DNA from: an uncultured Acidimicrobiales bacterium
Lineage (GTDB): Bacteria > Actinomycetota > Acidimicrobiia > Acidimicrobiales > CADCSY01
Assembly: GCA_902805555.1 (NCBI GenBank)
Contig: CADCSY010000127.1
Coordinates: 1-39,234 of the forward strand
Length of the DNA: 39,234 nucleotides
Reading direction: 5' to 3'
The notes under the pieces were generated by a model. The model was not told where the DNA came from, did no database searches, and saw nothing but the letters and a program-made list of their open reading frames with translations. A program made the translations under genes and the position numbers. Positions 16,705-24,479 of the stretch are shown here, piece by piece (the first letter of the stretch is position 1; every line of letters starts with the position of its first letter).

Positions 16705-17843
16705 CCGAGCCCCTGAGCATCCTCGTCAGCGGCATGGTGGCCGGCGACCCGGGCCAGGGCGGTGCTGCCTGGGCCGTCCTGCAGTGGGTCCTGGGCCTGC
16801 GCAGGCTCGGCCACCGGGTCGTGCTGGTCGAGCCCGTCGACCGCGCCAAGCTCGCCGGCTCGCCCCTCGCCGACTCGGCCCAGGGGCGCTACTTCGAGCT
16901 GGTGACCTCCGCCTTCGACCTCGAGGCGGGGCTCGTGGTCAGCGGCGGCACCGAGACCGTCGGGCTCCCGTACGGGGCGATCGTCGCAGCGGCCGCGGGT
17001 GCCGACCTGCTGGTCAACGTCGCCGGCATGCTCACCGATCCCGAGCTGCTCGAGGCGCCCCGGCGGCGCGCCTACCTCGACCTCGATCCGGCCTTCACCC
17101 AGCTCTGGCACGAGGTGGAGGGCATCGACATGCGACTGGCAGGCCACGAACGGTTCGTGACCGTGGGCCTCCGGATCGGCCAGGCGGACTGCGCCGTCCC
17201 GACCTGTGGCGTCGCGTGGCGGCCCACACCGCCGATCGTGTCGCTGCCGGACTGGGGAGGCCCCCGCCCGCTGGTGCACGACGCGTTCACCACGGTCGGC
17301 AGCTGGAGGAGCTACGGCTCGATCTCCCACGAGGGCGTGCACCACGGCCAGCGGGCGCACTCGATGCGAGCGCTGGACGCCCTGCCCGAGCTGGTCGACG
17401 AGCGCTTCGAGGTGGCCCTGTCGATCCACCCCGACGAGACCGGCGACCTCGAGCGGCTCCGGCGCCACGGGTGGGTCCTGGTCGACCCCGCCGAGGTGGC
17501 GGCGACGCCCGAGGGCTACCGCTCGTTCGTCGGCGGGTCGAAGGCGGAGATCGGGGTGGCCAAGAGCGGCTACGTGCTGTCCCGCTGCGGCTGGTTCAGC
17601 GACCGCAGCGCCTGCTACCTCGCCTCCGGTCGCCCCGTGGTCGCCCAGGAGACGGGGTTCAGCGCCGACCTGCCCGTCGGGGCGGGTCTCCTCTCGTACC
17701 GGGACGTCGACGAGGCGGCCGCGGCGGTGGGCACGGTCGCAGCCGACTACGCCCTGCACGCTGCCGCCGCCCGACGCTTCGCCGAGGACCACCTCGCCGC
17801 CGCCCGGGTGCTCCCACCACTCCTCGACGAGCTGCTGTCGTGA
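16701..17843 (+). CDS. Putative GT-B-type glycosyltransferase, paralogue 3 of 3
   Basis: A 380-aa protein with ATG start overlapping the previous stop (ATGA). Family blocks: GQGGAAWAVLQWVLGLRRLG (18-37), ADLLVNVAG (101-109), AYLDLDPAFTQLWHE (124-138), TVGSWRSYGSISHEG, and GWFSDRSACYLASGRPVVAQ (297-316) with GAGLLSYRD. In the signature region its DNA is close to that of paralogue 1. Three adjacent paralogues that have diverged elsewhere usually mean successive, non-identical sugar additions. That is inference. Confidence 0.7.
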   Translation: MTEPLSILVSGMVAGDPGQGGAAWAVLQWVLGLRRLGHRVVLVEPVDRAKLAGSPLADSAQGRYFELVTSAFDLEAGLVVSGGTETVGLPYGAIVAAAAGADLLVNVAGMLTDPELLEAPRRRAYLDLDPAFTQLWHEVEGIDMRLAGHERFVTVGLRIGQADCAVPTCGVAWRPTPPIVSLPDWGGPRPLVHDAFTTVGSWRSYGSISHEGVHHGQRAHSMRALDALPELVDERFEVALSIHPDETGDLERLRRHGWVLVDPAEVAATPEGYRSFVGGSKAEIGVAKSGYVLSRCGWFSDRSACYLASGRPVVAQETGFSADLPVGAGLLSYRDVDEAAAAVGTVAADYALHAAAARRFAEDHLAAARVLPPLLDELLS

Positions 17844-18766
17844 CGCCCCTCGACCAGGCCGTCAGCGCGGAGTACGGCGCCGCCGCAGCGGTCCTCTCCT
17901 CCACGCCGTCGCCCTACGCCACGAGCCACCCCCTCGCCGATGTCGTCGTCGACGTCGGCGACGGCACCACCGTGACGCTGCTGCACAAGGACGTGGGTGC
18001 GTTCCTCCCTGGCGCCGAGGCAGCCAGGCCCGCGTTCCTCCGGGATCGACGACGGGAGCGGCTCGTGTACGAGGGGCTGCTGCCCAGGGTCGACGTCGGG
18101 TCGCCCCGCCTGGTGGGGGCGGGGGAGGGGTGGTTGCTGCTCGAGAAGGTCGCGGGGGTCGAGCTGTACCAGGTCGACGACCTCGCGGTCTGGCGAGCGG
18201 TTGCCGGCGAGGTGGCGAGGTGGCACCGCAGCTTCGCAGACCTCGGTGCCACCGACGAGGCCGAGGCCTCCTTCCGGCTGCTGCGCGTCGACGGCCCGTA
18301 CCTCGACCGGTGGATGGAGCGCGCATCGGCTGCGCTCGCCGGTGCCGAGCCGCCGTGGTTCGGCCAGCTCCGAAGGCGGTACGGGCAGGTCCGGGACAGG
18401 ATCCTCTCGCTCCCGCAGGCGATCGTGCACGGTGAGCTGTACGCCTCGAACGTGCTGGTCAGCGACGCGACGGCTCCCGTGCGTCGGGTCTGCCCGATCG
18501 ACTGGGAGATGGCAGGCGTCGGCGCGGGCCTCCTCGACCTGGCCGCACTCGTGGCCGGGGGCTGGTCGGAGCAGGAGCGCTGCGCCATCGCAGCCGGGTA
18601 CCTCGACGAGCTGCCGCAGCTCGCAGCGGCTGACCTCGACGCCTGTCGGCTCCACCTCGCCGTGCAGTGGCTCGGCTGGTCGCCGAGCTGGAGCCCTCCT
18701 CCCGAGCATGCCCACGGCTGGCTCGCGGAGGCGCAGCAGCTGTGCGAGCGCCTCGAGCTGATCTGA
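17840..18766 (+). CDS. Aminoglycoside-phosphotransferase-like kinase
   Basis: A 308-aa protein of the APH/choline-kinase superfamily, last gene of the overlapping operon (GTG start in GTGA). Lys50 in LLHKDVG is a candidate ATP-binding lysine. The catalytic loop reads IVHGELYASNVLV (196-207), and the metal-binding aspartate is Asp221 in PIDWEMAG. The usual HGDLH loop is replaced by HGELY, so Glu stands where the catalytic Asp normally does. Position suggests phosphorylation of a sugar or sugar-linked alcohol in the same pathway rather than drug resistance. The kinase class is confident; the activity is not. Confidence 0.75.
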   Translation: MTPLDQAVSAEYGAAAAVLSSTPSPYATSHPLADVVVDVGDGTTVTLLHKDVGAFLPGAEAARPAFLRDRRRERLVYEGLLPRVDVGSPRLVGAGEGWLLLEKVAGVELYQVDDLAVWRAVAGEVARWHRSFADLGATDEAEASFRLLRVDGPYLDRWMERASAALAGAEPPWFGQLRRRYGQVRDRILSLPQAIVHGELYASNVLVSDATAPVRRVCPIDWEMAGVGAGLLDLAALVAGGWSEQERCAIAAGYLDELPQLAAADLDACRLHLAVQWLGWSPSWSPPPEHAHGWLAEAQQLCERLELI

Positions 18767-18853
18767 CCTGCCACGGAGGGGAAGGAGCGGCGCCGAGGCG
18801 GTGTTGCCGGGAGATGGCGGTGCATCGGCCGCCCCCGGAGCGAGGAGCAGCAC

Positions 18854-19135
18854 ATGGCGAAGGCGACGTGGAACGGGACCGTGGTCGCGGAGAGCGACGA
18901 CACGGTGGTCGTGGAGGGGAACCACTACTTCCCCGCCCACGCGGTGAAGGTGGCACTGGAGGACTCGTCCACCCACACGACGTGCCCCTGGAAGGGCGAG
19001 GCGAGCTACAAGACGATCGTCGTGGGCGACGAGCGCAACGTCGACGCCGCCTGGTTCTACCCGTCGCCGAAGGACGCGGCCGCCGAGATCAAGGACCGGC
19101 TGGCGTTCTGGAAGGGCGTCGAGGTCACCGCCTGA
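18854..19135 (+). CDS. DUF427 domain protein
   Basis: A 93-aa protein that is one DUF427 domain. Recognisable parts are the N-terminal ATWNGTVVAES, VVEGNHYFP, and the conserved TTCPWKGEASY followed by AAWFYPSP. The function of this small beta-barrel family is not established. ATG start with GAGGAG about 6 nt upstream. It sits 87 bp after the glycan operon with its own ribosome-binding site, so it is probably separate from it. Confidence 0.9.
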   Translation: MAKATWNGTVVAESDDTVVVEGNHYFPAHAVKVALEDSSTHTTCPWKGEASYKTIVVGDERNVDAAWFYPSPKDAAAEIKDRLAFWKGVEVTA

Positions 19136-19172
19136 GCGGTCACCGGCCGGGTGTCGTCGACCCGAGCCCGGG

Positions 19173-19178
19173 TAGAGG
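19173..19178 (+). promoter_or_regulatory. Candidate -10 hexamer (TAGAGG) for the CxxC protein gene
   Basis: TAGAGG within CCGGGTAGAG lies 27 nt before the ATG at 19206. The same CGGGTAG core occurs upstream of two other genes here that have leaders and ribosome-binding sites (33250 and 33605). No -35 box is recognisable. Tentative. Confidence 0.3.
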
Positions 19179-19205
19179 GGGCGCACCGCCACCCGAGGAG
19201 GAGCC

Positions 19206-19574
19206 ATGACCGAGGGAAGCCACACCGACGGCCCGGCCCGTGACCCGTCGAGCATGTTCGAGATCCTCCGGGACTTCCAGGCGCACGGGTTCAACGGCGA
19301 CTTCTCGGCGGTGGAGGGCGGTGACATCAGCTGCGGCACGTGCGGGGTGTCGACACCGGCCGGGTCGTTCGAGGTCGCCGAGCTGCGGCGGATGGAGGGT
19401 GCCTCCGACCCTGCCGACATGGCGGTGGTGGCGGCGGCGCCCTGTCCTGCGTGCGGCACGAAGGGTGTGCTCGTGGTGATGTTCGGCCCGGAGGCCGGGC
19501 CCGCCGACCAGGACGTGCTCGTCAGCCTGCCGACGCCTGCGTCCCCCGGGGAGCGCCCCGGCACGACGAGCTGA
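19206..19574 (+). CDS. Small protein with two CxxC knuckles (zinc-ribbon-like)
   Basis: A 122-aa protein preceded by GAGGAGGAG directly before the ATG. It contains two CxxC pairs, CGTC at about residue 43 and CPAC at about residue 80. Their spacing and the following glycine fit a zinc ribbon. The N-terminal segment MFEILRDFQAHGFNGDF is probably helical. No catalytic motif is visible, and I do not recognise the family beyond a conserved actinobacterial hypothetical. Binding of a metal, nucleic acid or protein partner is possible. Confidence 0.75.
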   Translation: MTEGSHTDGPARDPSSMFEILRDFQAHGFNGDFSAVEGGDISCGTCGVSTPAGSFEVAELRRMEGASDPADMAVVAAAPCPACGTKGVLVVMFGPEAGPADQDVLVSLPTPASPGERPGTTS

Positions 19575-19659
19575 GGGCCGCCACTCCGAGAGCGGCGTCC
19601 GGGACGCCTCGTCGCTGCCCGATCAGGTCCGCCCGGGGAGCGTCTGCCACTCTTGACCG

Positions 19660-21747
19660 ATGGCCGGATCGGGAGCCTTGGGGCTATCAGGCGCAGGCGG
19701 CTTTCCCGATCCGGTCCGGCTGCTGCTCAGTGAGCTCTCGGTGCCGATGGCGGTCGTCGTCGACCACCGAGTGGTCCTCGCGAACAGCGCCCTGGCGGCG
19801 TTGCTCGGCTGGCCCGACCCGCCGTCGCTGGAGGGGCGGCCCCTCCTGGACCTCGTGCGAGCGGTCGACGCCGATCTCGTGCTCGAGCGCCTCAAGCGGG
19901 TCCTCGCCGGCCAGCAGGTGGGGGCCGCCAGGATGGAGCTGCTCCGGGCCGACGGCACGCACGTCGCCGTCGAGGCCAGCCCCGTGCTCGTCAGCTTCGA
20001 GGGGGTGCCGGCGCTGCTGCTCGACATCAGGGACCTCACGCTCCGCCTGGAGGCGGAGGAGGCGGAGGAGGCCCTGCGGTCGTCCGAGGCCAGGTGGCGG
20101 TCGCTGGTGCAGTACGGCAACGACCTCATCGTGGTGCTCTCCGCAGACTTCCGCATCACGTACATGAGCCCCTCGGCGCAGTGGATCCTGGCCCGGGACC
20201 CGGAGGAGCTCGTCGGGACCGACGCCCTGTCGCTGGTCCACCCCGAGGACCTCGGGTCGGCGAGACTGGCGCTGACCGCACGGGTGGCCGACCCCGACAG
20301 GGCCCACCAGGGGGTGCGGGTCCGAGCGCTGACCGGCAGCGGCGGCTGGCGCTGGCTCGAGACGTTCTCCACCAACCGCCTCGCCGATCCCGACGTCGCG
20401 GGGGTCATCGTGAACGCCTGGGACGTGACCCACCAGGTCGAGCACGAAGTGGAGCTGCTGCGCCTCGCCCGTCACGACAGCCTCACCGGGCTCCCGAACC
20501 GCGTCCTGTTCTCGGAGCGCCTCGAGGAGGCGCTGGCGGGGGGGCGCACCACCGGTGCCACCACCGGCCTGCTCATGCTCGACCTCGACCGCTTCAAGGA
20601 CGTCAACGACACGCTCGGTCACGAGAGCGGGGACCGCGTGCTGGCCGAGCTCGCCTCCCGCCTCGCCCTGGCTGTGCGGACGGACGACGTCGTCGGGCGC
20701 ATCGGGGGCGACGAGTTCGCGGTCGTGCTCCCGGATGCGGGTGACGCCGCCACCGTGGAGGCGGTGGCCAGGAGGATCCTCGAGGCCTGTGCCGAGCCGG
20801 TGGAGGACGGCGGGATGCTGCTGCGGGTCGGGGCCAGCATCGGCATGGTCCTGGCGCCCGAGCACGGGGACGAGGGGAGCCTCCTCCTCCGTCGCGTCGA
20901 CGTCGCCATGTACCGCGCCAAGGAGACCCGAGTCGGGGTCGTCGTCGCGTCCGAGGGCGATCTCGAGGAGGGCCGTCGACGCCTGGAGATGGCGGGCGAG
21001 CTGCGCGGCGCGCTCGAGCGGGGCGAGCTCGTCTGCGAGTACCAGCCGAAGTGCTCCCTGGCGGACGGCAGGCTGGTCGGCGTCGAGGCGCTCGTGTACT
21101 GGGACCACCCGGAGCGGGGCCGGCTCGGCCCCGACGAGTTCCTGACCCATGCCGAGCACCTGGGCCTGATGGCCCCGCTCACGATCAGCGTCCTGGGCGA
21201 GGCGCTGACCATGCTGGCGGCGTGGGCGGCCGACGGCCTCGACCTCACCCTGGCGGTCAACGTGTCTGCCACCGTCCTCCACGACCCCCGCTTCGTCGAG
21301 ATGGTCGACGATGCCCTGGCCGCCTCGGGTGCCGACGCCACCCGGCTCGTGCTCGAGGTGACCGAGCAGGACGCCATGATCCAGCCGGAGGTCTCGCTCG
21401 ACGCCATGAAGGCGCTGAGGTCCCGGGGCATCGGCTTCTCGATCGACGACTTCGGCACCGGCCAGTCGTCGCTGACCTACCTGCACCTCCTCCCGGTCCA
21501 GGAGGTCAAGATCGACCGGTCCTTCGTCGCCAGGCTGGTCGACGGCTCGCCCGAGGCCGCCATCGCCAGATCCGTGGTGGACCTCGCCCACAACCTCGGC
21601 ATGACCGCCCTGGCCGAGGGGATCGAGGACGAGGGGGCGCTCCAGCTCCTGCGGTCGTACGGGTGCGACCTGGGTCAGGGGTGGCACCTGGGGCGGCCGA
21701 TGCCCGGCTCGGAGGTCGCCGGCTGGAGCGCTGCCTCCCGCCGTTGA
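19660..21747 (+). CDS. PAS-PAS-GGDEF-EAL cyclic-di-GMP enzyme
   Basis: A 695-aa soluble signalling protein. Two PAS-like sensor domains (about 20-125 and 143-262) precede a diguanylate cyclase domain with intact GGDEF (349-353) and an inhibitory RxxD site (Arg340-Asp343) five residues before it. The EAL phosphodiesterase domain starts near 460. Its catalytic set is present: EAL (476-478), NVSA, EVTE, IDDFGTG (595-601), KIDRSF (Lys617), AEGIED and the final glutamine in QGWHLG. Both activities may therefore be functional. No membrane segment or signal peptide is visible, so the stimulus is probably cytoplasmic. The ATG lacks an obvious ribosome-binding site. Convergent with the SRPBCC gene, 13 bp away. 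Confidence 0.93.
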   Translation: MAGSGALGLSGAGGFPDPVRLLLSELSVPMAVVVDHRVVLANSALAALLGWPDPPSLEGRPLLDLVRAVDADLVLERLKRVLAGQQVGAARMELLRADGTHVAVEASPVLVSFEGVPALLLDIRDLTLRLEAEEAEEALRSSEARWRSLVQYGNDLIVVLSADFRITYMSPSAQWILARDPEELVGTDALSLVHPEDLGSARLALTARVADPDRAHQGVRVRALTGSGGWRWLETFSTNRLADPDVAGVIVNAWDVTHQVEHEVELLRLARHDSLTGLPNRVLFSERLEEALAGGRTTGATTGLLMLDLDRFKDVNDTLGHESGDRVLAELASRLALAVRTDDVVGRIGGDEFAVVLPDAGDAATVEAVARRILEACAEPVEDGGMLLRVGASIGMVLAPEHGDEGSLLLRRVDVAMYRAKETRVGVVVASEGDLEEGRRRLEMAGELRGALERGELVCEYQPKCSLADGRLVGVEALVYWDHPERGRLGPDEFLTHAEHLGLMAPLTISVLGEALTMLAAWAADGLDLTLAVNVSATVLHDPRFVEMVDDALAASGADATRLVLEVTEQDAMIQPEVSLDAMKALRSRGIGFSIDDFGTGQSSLTYLHLLPVQEVKIDRSFVARLVDGSPEAAIARSVVDLAHNLGMTALAEGIEDEGALQLLRSYGCDLGQGWHLGRPMPGSEVAGWSAASRR

Positions 21748-21760
21748 GGTGGGGGCGGGC

Positions 21761-22195
21761 TCAGCCCTTCAGGTGGGCCTCGAGCCGCTCGAGCGTCGCC
21801 TCCATGGCGCGCCGGTTGCGGGCGGGGACCCGCATCACCTCGAGGGCGACGGGGGACCTCGAGGTCGACCAGTCGAACGTCTCGGTCACCTTCGTGCCGT
21901 CCTCCACCGGCTCGAGCTGCCAGCGCCAGCGGTGCCCGCCGAAGTGGCGCCACGCGATGAGCCTGCCCTCCTCGAACTCGACGACCTCGTTGGTGATCCC
22001 GTACGGCACCCGGAGCTTCATCGACATCGGGAAGCGGGCGCCGAGGGCCAGCCTCGTGCCGGCGGGCGCCTTCGTCGCCCGCACCGTCCCCGACCCGTCG
22101 ATGAGGGAGTGCGCAGCGGGGTCGGCCAGCACGTCGAAGATCCGGGAGGCAGGTTCGGCGATGACCCTGCTGGCGGCGATCTGGCGCTGTTCCAC
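21761..22195 (-). CDS. SRPBCC-family (START-like) protein
   Basis: A 144-aa protein with the helix-grip fold pattern: IAEPASRIFDVLADPAAHSLIDG at the N-terminus, VEFEEGRLIAW in the middle, GTKVTETFDWS in the last strands and a long C-terminal helix (MEATLERLEAHLKG). Such proteins bind hydrophobic ligands, or act as cyclase or aromatase relatives; the ligand is unknown. The GTG start has no ribosome-binding site but a TAGGTT hexamer 6 nt upstream, so translation is probably leaderless. It follows the FAD oxidoreductase gene by 9 bp. Confidence 0.85.
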   Translation of the reverse strand: MEQRQIAASRVIAEPASRIFDVLADPAAHSLIDGSGTVRATKAPAGTRLALGARFPMSMKLRVPYGITNEVVEFEEGRLIAWRHFGGHRWRWQLEPVEDGTKVTETFDWSTSRSPVALEVMRVPARNRRAMEATLERLEAHLKG

Positions 22196-22201
22196 CGGAC
22201 G

Positions 22202-22207
22202 AACCTA
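22202..22207 (-). promoter_or_regulatory. Leaderless -10 hexamer (TAGGTT) before SRPBCC gene
   Basis: TAGGTT on the minus strand lies 6 nt before the GTG start at 22195, so transcription would begin at or next to the start codon. Its first three bases are also the TAG stop of the upstream oxidoreductase gene. Confidence 0.5.
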
Positions 22208-23440
22208 GCGACGCAGGCCGGCGTCGACAGCCTCGGCCGCACGCCGGCCCGAGAACAGCGCTCCCTGGATGGACGCGGTGTCGCGGTGGTCGCCGCAGAC
22301 GTAGGCGCCGGAGCCGTGGCGCACGGACCGCCGGGCCGGGAACGGCGGCAGCTGCTCGGGCTGGCCGTGGGGGATCACGTCGGTCCTGAGGTGCCTCCAC
22401 GAGTCCACGACGGAGCCGAACCAACGGCGGAGCTGGCTCCGCACCTGGGCGGCGAGGTCGAGGGACCCGGCACCCACGACGGCGCAGGCGACGAGGGCCG
22501 CGCCCGGCGGCGCGTAGGAGGGGGCGACGTTGGTGTGCACCACGACGTTCGAGGCGGGCCCACCCCCCTCGCCGTCGAGCAGCAGCACCGGCTCCTCCCA
22601 CGGCGCCTCGTCGGCTGCGAACCACACGCAGCAGACCGGGCGGGAGCCGGGATCGGGGAGGCCGAGCAGCCGAGCGGCGGCCGGGCCCTCGGTGGCGACG
22701 ACGACGGCGCTGCCCGAGACCCGTCGCCCGTCGGCGAGGCCGACCTCGTCCTGCCCCACGCTCGTGACCGTGCTCCGGAGGTGGACGGTCCCCTCCGGCA
22801 GCGCCGCCGCGAGCTGCGTGGGGATGGCACCCATGCCTGCGGCCGGGAGGACCGCGTCGCCGTCGGCGAAGGAGCGCCAGTAGACGTCGAAGAGCCGTCG
22901 AGAGGTGGCGAGCTCCGGGTCGAGCAGCACGCCGGCGAGGAACGGCTGGAAGAAGCGCTCGACGATGGTGGGGGAGAAGCCGGCATCGCGCAGAGCGTCC
23001 CTGGTGGAGCCGTCGGGGCCGCGCAGCAGGTCTGCGGGCGCGCTCGAGCGGACGCGCCGGCGCAGGAGGGCGATCCTCACCTTGTCGGGCAGGGTCCCGA
23101 TGGGGGCGCGCAGCGTCGGGATGAGGTCGACCGGTCGTCGGAACGGATCACCGACCCGGTGCGAGCGGCCGCCGTGCCAGACCAGGGCGCCTGGCTGGAA
23201 GGCGCGCAGGTCGAGGGCGGCGTGGTCGAGCACGCGCGCAGCCTCCGGGTACGAGGTGAGGTGGACCTGGAAGCCCCGGTCGAGCTGGAAGCCGTCCACG
23301 ACGTCGGTGCGGACCCGGCCGCCGACGCCGTCGGACGCCTCCAGCACCGTCACCTCCCGTCCCCGGGCCACCAGCTCCCGGGCGCAGGCCAGCCCGGCAA
23401 GGCCGGCGCCCACCACGACGACGGGGGCGCCGGACGCCAT
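22205..23440 (-). CDS. FAD-dependent amine-oxidase-type oxidoreductase
   Basis: A 411-aa flavoprotein. The dinucleotide-binding motif VVVVGAGLAGLACARELVAR (7-26) is followed by VLEASDGVGGRVRTD, the GG doublet of the amine oxidase, phytoene desaturase and protoporphyrinogen oxidase superfamily. The C-terminal FAD motif is seen in YVCGDHRDTASIQGALFSGRRAAEAV. The substrate is unknown; at this length a relative of NAD(P)-binding-Rossmann-type amine oxidoreductases is more likely than a monoamine oxidase. ATG start overlaps the upstream epimerase stop by one base (TGATG), so the two are probably translationally coupled. Confidence 0.88.
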   Translation of the reverse strand: MASGAPVVVVGAGLAGLACARELVARGREVTVLEASDGVGGRVRTDVVDGFQLDRGFQVHLTSYPEAARVLDHAALDLRAFQPGALVWHGGRSHRVGDPFRRPVDLIPTLRAPIGTLPDKVRIALLRRRVRSSAPADLLRGPDGSTRDALRDAGFSPTIVERFFQPFLAGVLLDPELATSRRLFDVYWRSFADGDAVLPAAGMGAIPTQLAAALPEGTVHLRSTVTSVGQDEVGLADGRRVSGSAVVVATEGPAAARLLGLPDPGSRPVCCVWFAADEAPWEEPVLLLDGEGGGPASNVVVHTNVAPSYAPPGAALVACAVVGAGSLDLAAQVRSQLRRWFGSVVDSWRHLRTDVIPHGQPEQLPPFPARRSVRHGSGAYVCGDHRDTASIQGALFSGRRAAEAVDAGLRR

Positions 23441-24348
23441 CAGGCAGCGGCGGGACGGTCGAGGATGGCTCGGAGCGCCACCTCGAGCGTCGGGTGCACG
23501 AAGCGGTAGCCGTCCGCCTGCAGGACGGTCGGCAGCACCTTGGCGCTGGAGTAGAGGAGCGCCGTCGCCAGCTCCTTGCCCAGCAGGAGGGTGGGCCCGA
23601 AGCGCGGGGTGGGCACGACCGCGGGTCGGTGGAGGACGCCGGCCAGGGTGGTGGTGAGCTCGGCGTTGGTGACCGGCACCGGTGCGGTCAGGTTCACCGG
23701 CCCCGAGACGCTGCTCGTGAGCAGGTGGACGATGGCGCCCACCTCGTCGGCCAGGGAGACCCACGGGAACCACTGCTTCCCCGACCCGATCCGCCCCCCG
23801 AGGCCGAGCCTGAACAGGGGCAGCTGCTTGGCCAGTGCACCGCCGTCCCCGTCGAGGACGATCCCCGTCCGCAGGTGGGCCGTGCGGATGCCAGCCGCCT
23901 CCGCCGGCGCCGTGGCTGCCTCCCACGCGAGCGCCAGCTCGGCCAGGAAGTCGCTCCCAGGGGGGCTCGACTCCGTGAGGTCCTCGTCACCGCGGTCGCC
24001 GTACACGCCGATGGCGGAACCGCTCAGCAGCACCTGCGGCTGCGGGTCGAGGCCCACCATCGCCTGGGCGAGGGCCTCCGTGCCCCGCACCCTGCTCGCC
24101 CGGAGGAAGGCCTTCCGCTCGTCGGTCCACCGCTTGTCGGCGATCCCCGCACCTGCGAGGTTGACCACGGCGTCGACCCCGGCGAGCGCGGCTGCGTCGA
24201 TCGTGCCCGCCTGTGGGTCCCAGCGGACGGAGCCGGGGCCGCCGCCGTCGCTGCGCACCACCGGCCGGACGGTGTGGCCCGCCTGTCGGAGCGAGGTGGT
24301 GAGGGCGGTGCCGACCAGCCCGCTCGACCCCGTGATGGCCACGTCCAT
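23440..24348 (-). CDS. TIGR01777-family NAD-dependent epimerase (YfcH/SulA-like)
   Basis: A 302-aa extended short-chain dehydrogenase. It has the N-terminal MDVAITGSSGLVGTALTTSL nucleotide-binding loop, VVNLAGAGIADKRWT (the family's hallmark), LLSGSAIGVYG and the C-terminal DUF1731-like stretch ending in FVHPTLEVALRAIL. The usual YxxxK pair is not evident, as is common in this family. The substrate is unknown. The ATG at 24348 has GGGAG upstream. First gene of a three-gene minus-strand set with the FAD oxidoreductase and SRPBCC protein. Confidence 0.92.
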   Translation of the reverse strand: MDVAITGSSGLVGTALTTSLRQAGHTVRPVVRSDGGGPGSVRWDPQAGTIDAAALAGVDAVVNLAGAGIADKRWTDERKAFLRASRVRGTEALAQAMVGLDPQPQVLLSGSAIGVYGDRGDEDLTESSPPGSDFLAELALAWEAATAPAEAAGIRTAHLRTGIVLDGDGGALAKQLPLFRLGLGGRIGSGKQWFPWVSLADEVGAIVHLLTSSVSGPVNLTAPVPVTNAELTTTLAGVLHRPAVVPTPRFGPTLLLGKELATALLYSSAKVLPTVLQADGYRFVHPTLEVALRAILDRPAAA

Positions 24349-24465
24349 GTGAGAGCTCCCTTGTGTTCGCGCCGCTGCTCGACGGCCGGCGTCGTCCGCC
24401 GGCTCCCAGTGTCCCCTGCCCCAGCAGCCTGCGCGCAGTCGTTCGGCCGCCGGCGTGCGTCGCCG

Positions 24466-24471
24466 TACCCT
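24466..24471 (+). promoter_or_regulatory. Leaderless -10 hexamer (TACCCT) before argS
   Basis: TACCCT lies 8 nt before the argS ATG at 24480, and no ribosome-binding site is present. The same arrangement precedes dprE2 and, with 6-nt spacing, three other genes in this window. Confidence 0.5.
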
Positions 24472-24479
24472 GAGCCGCC

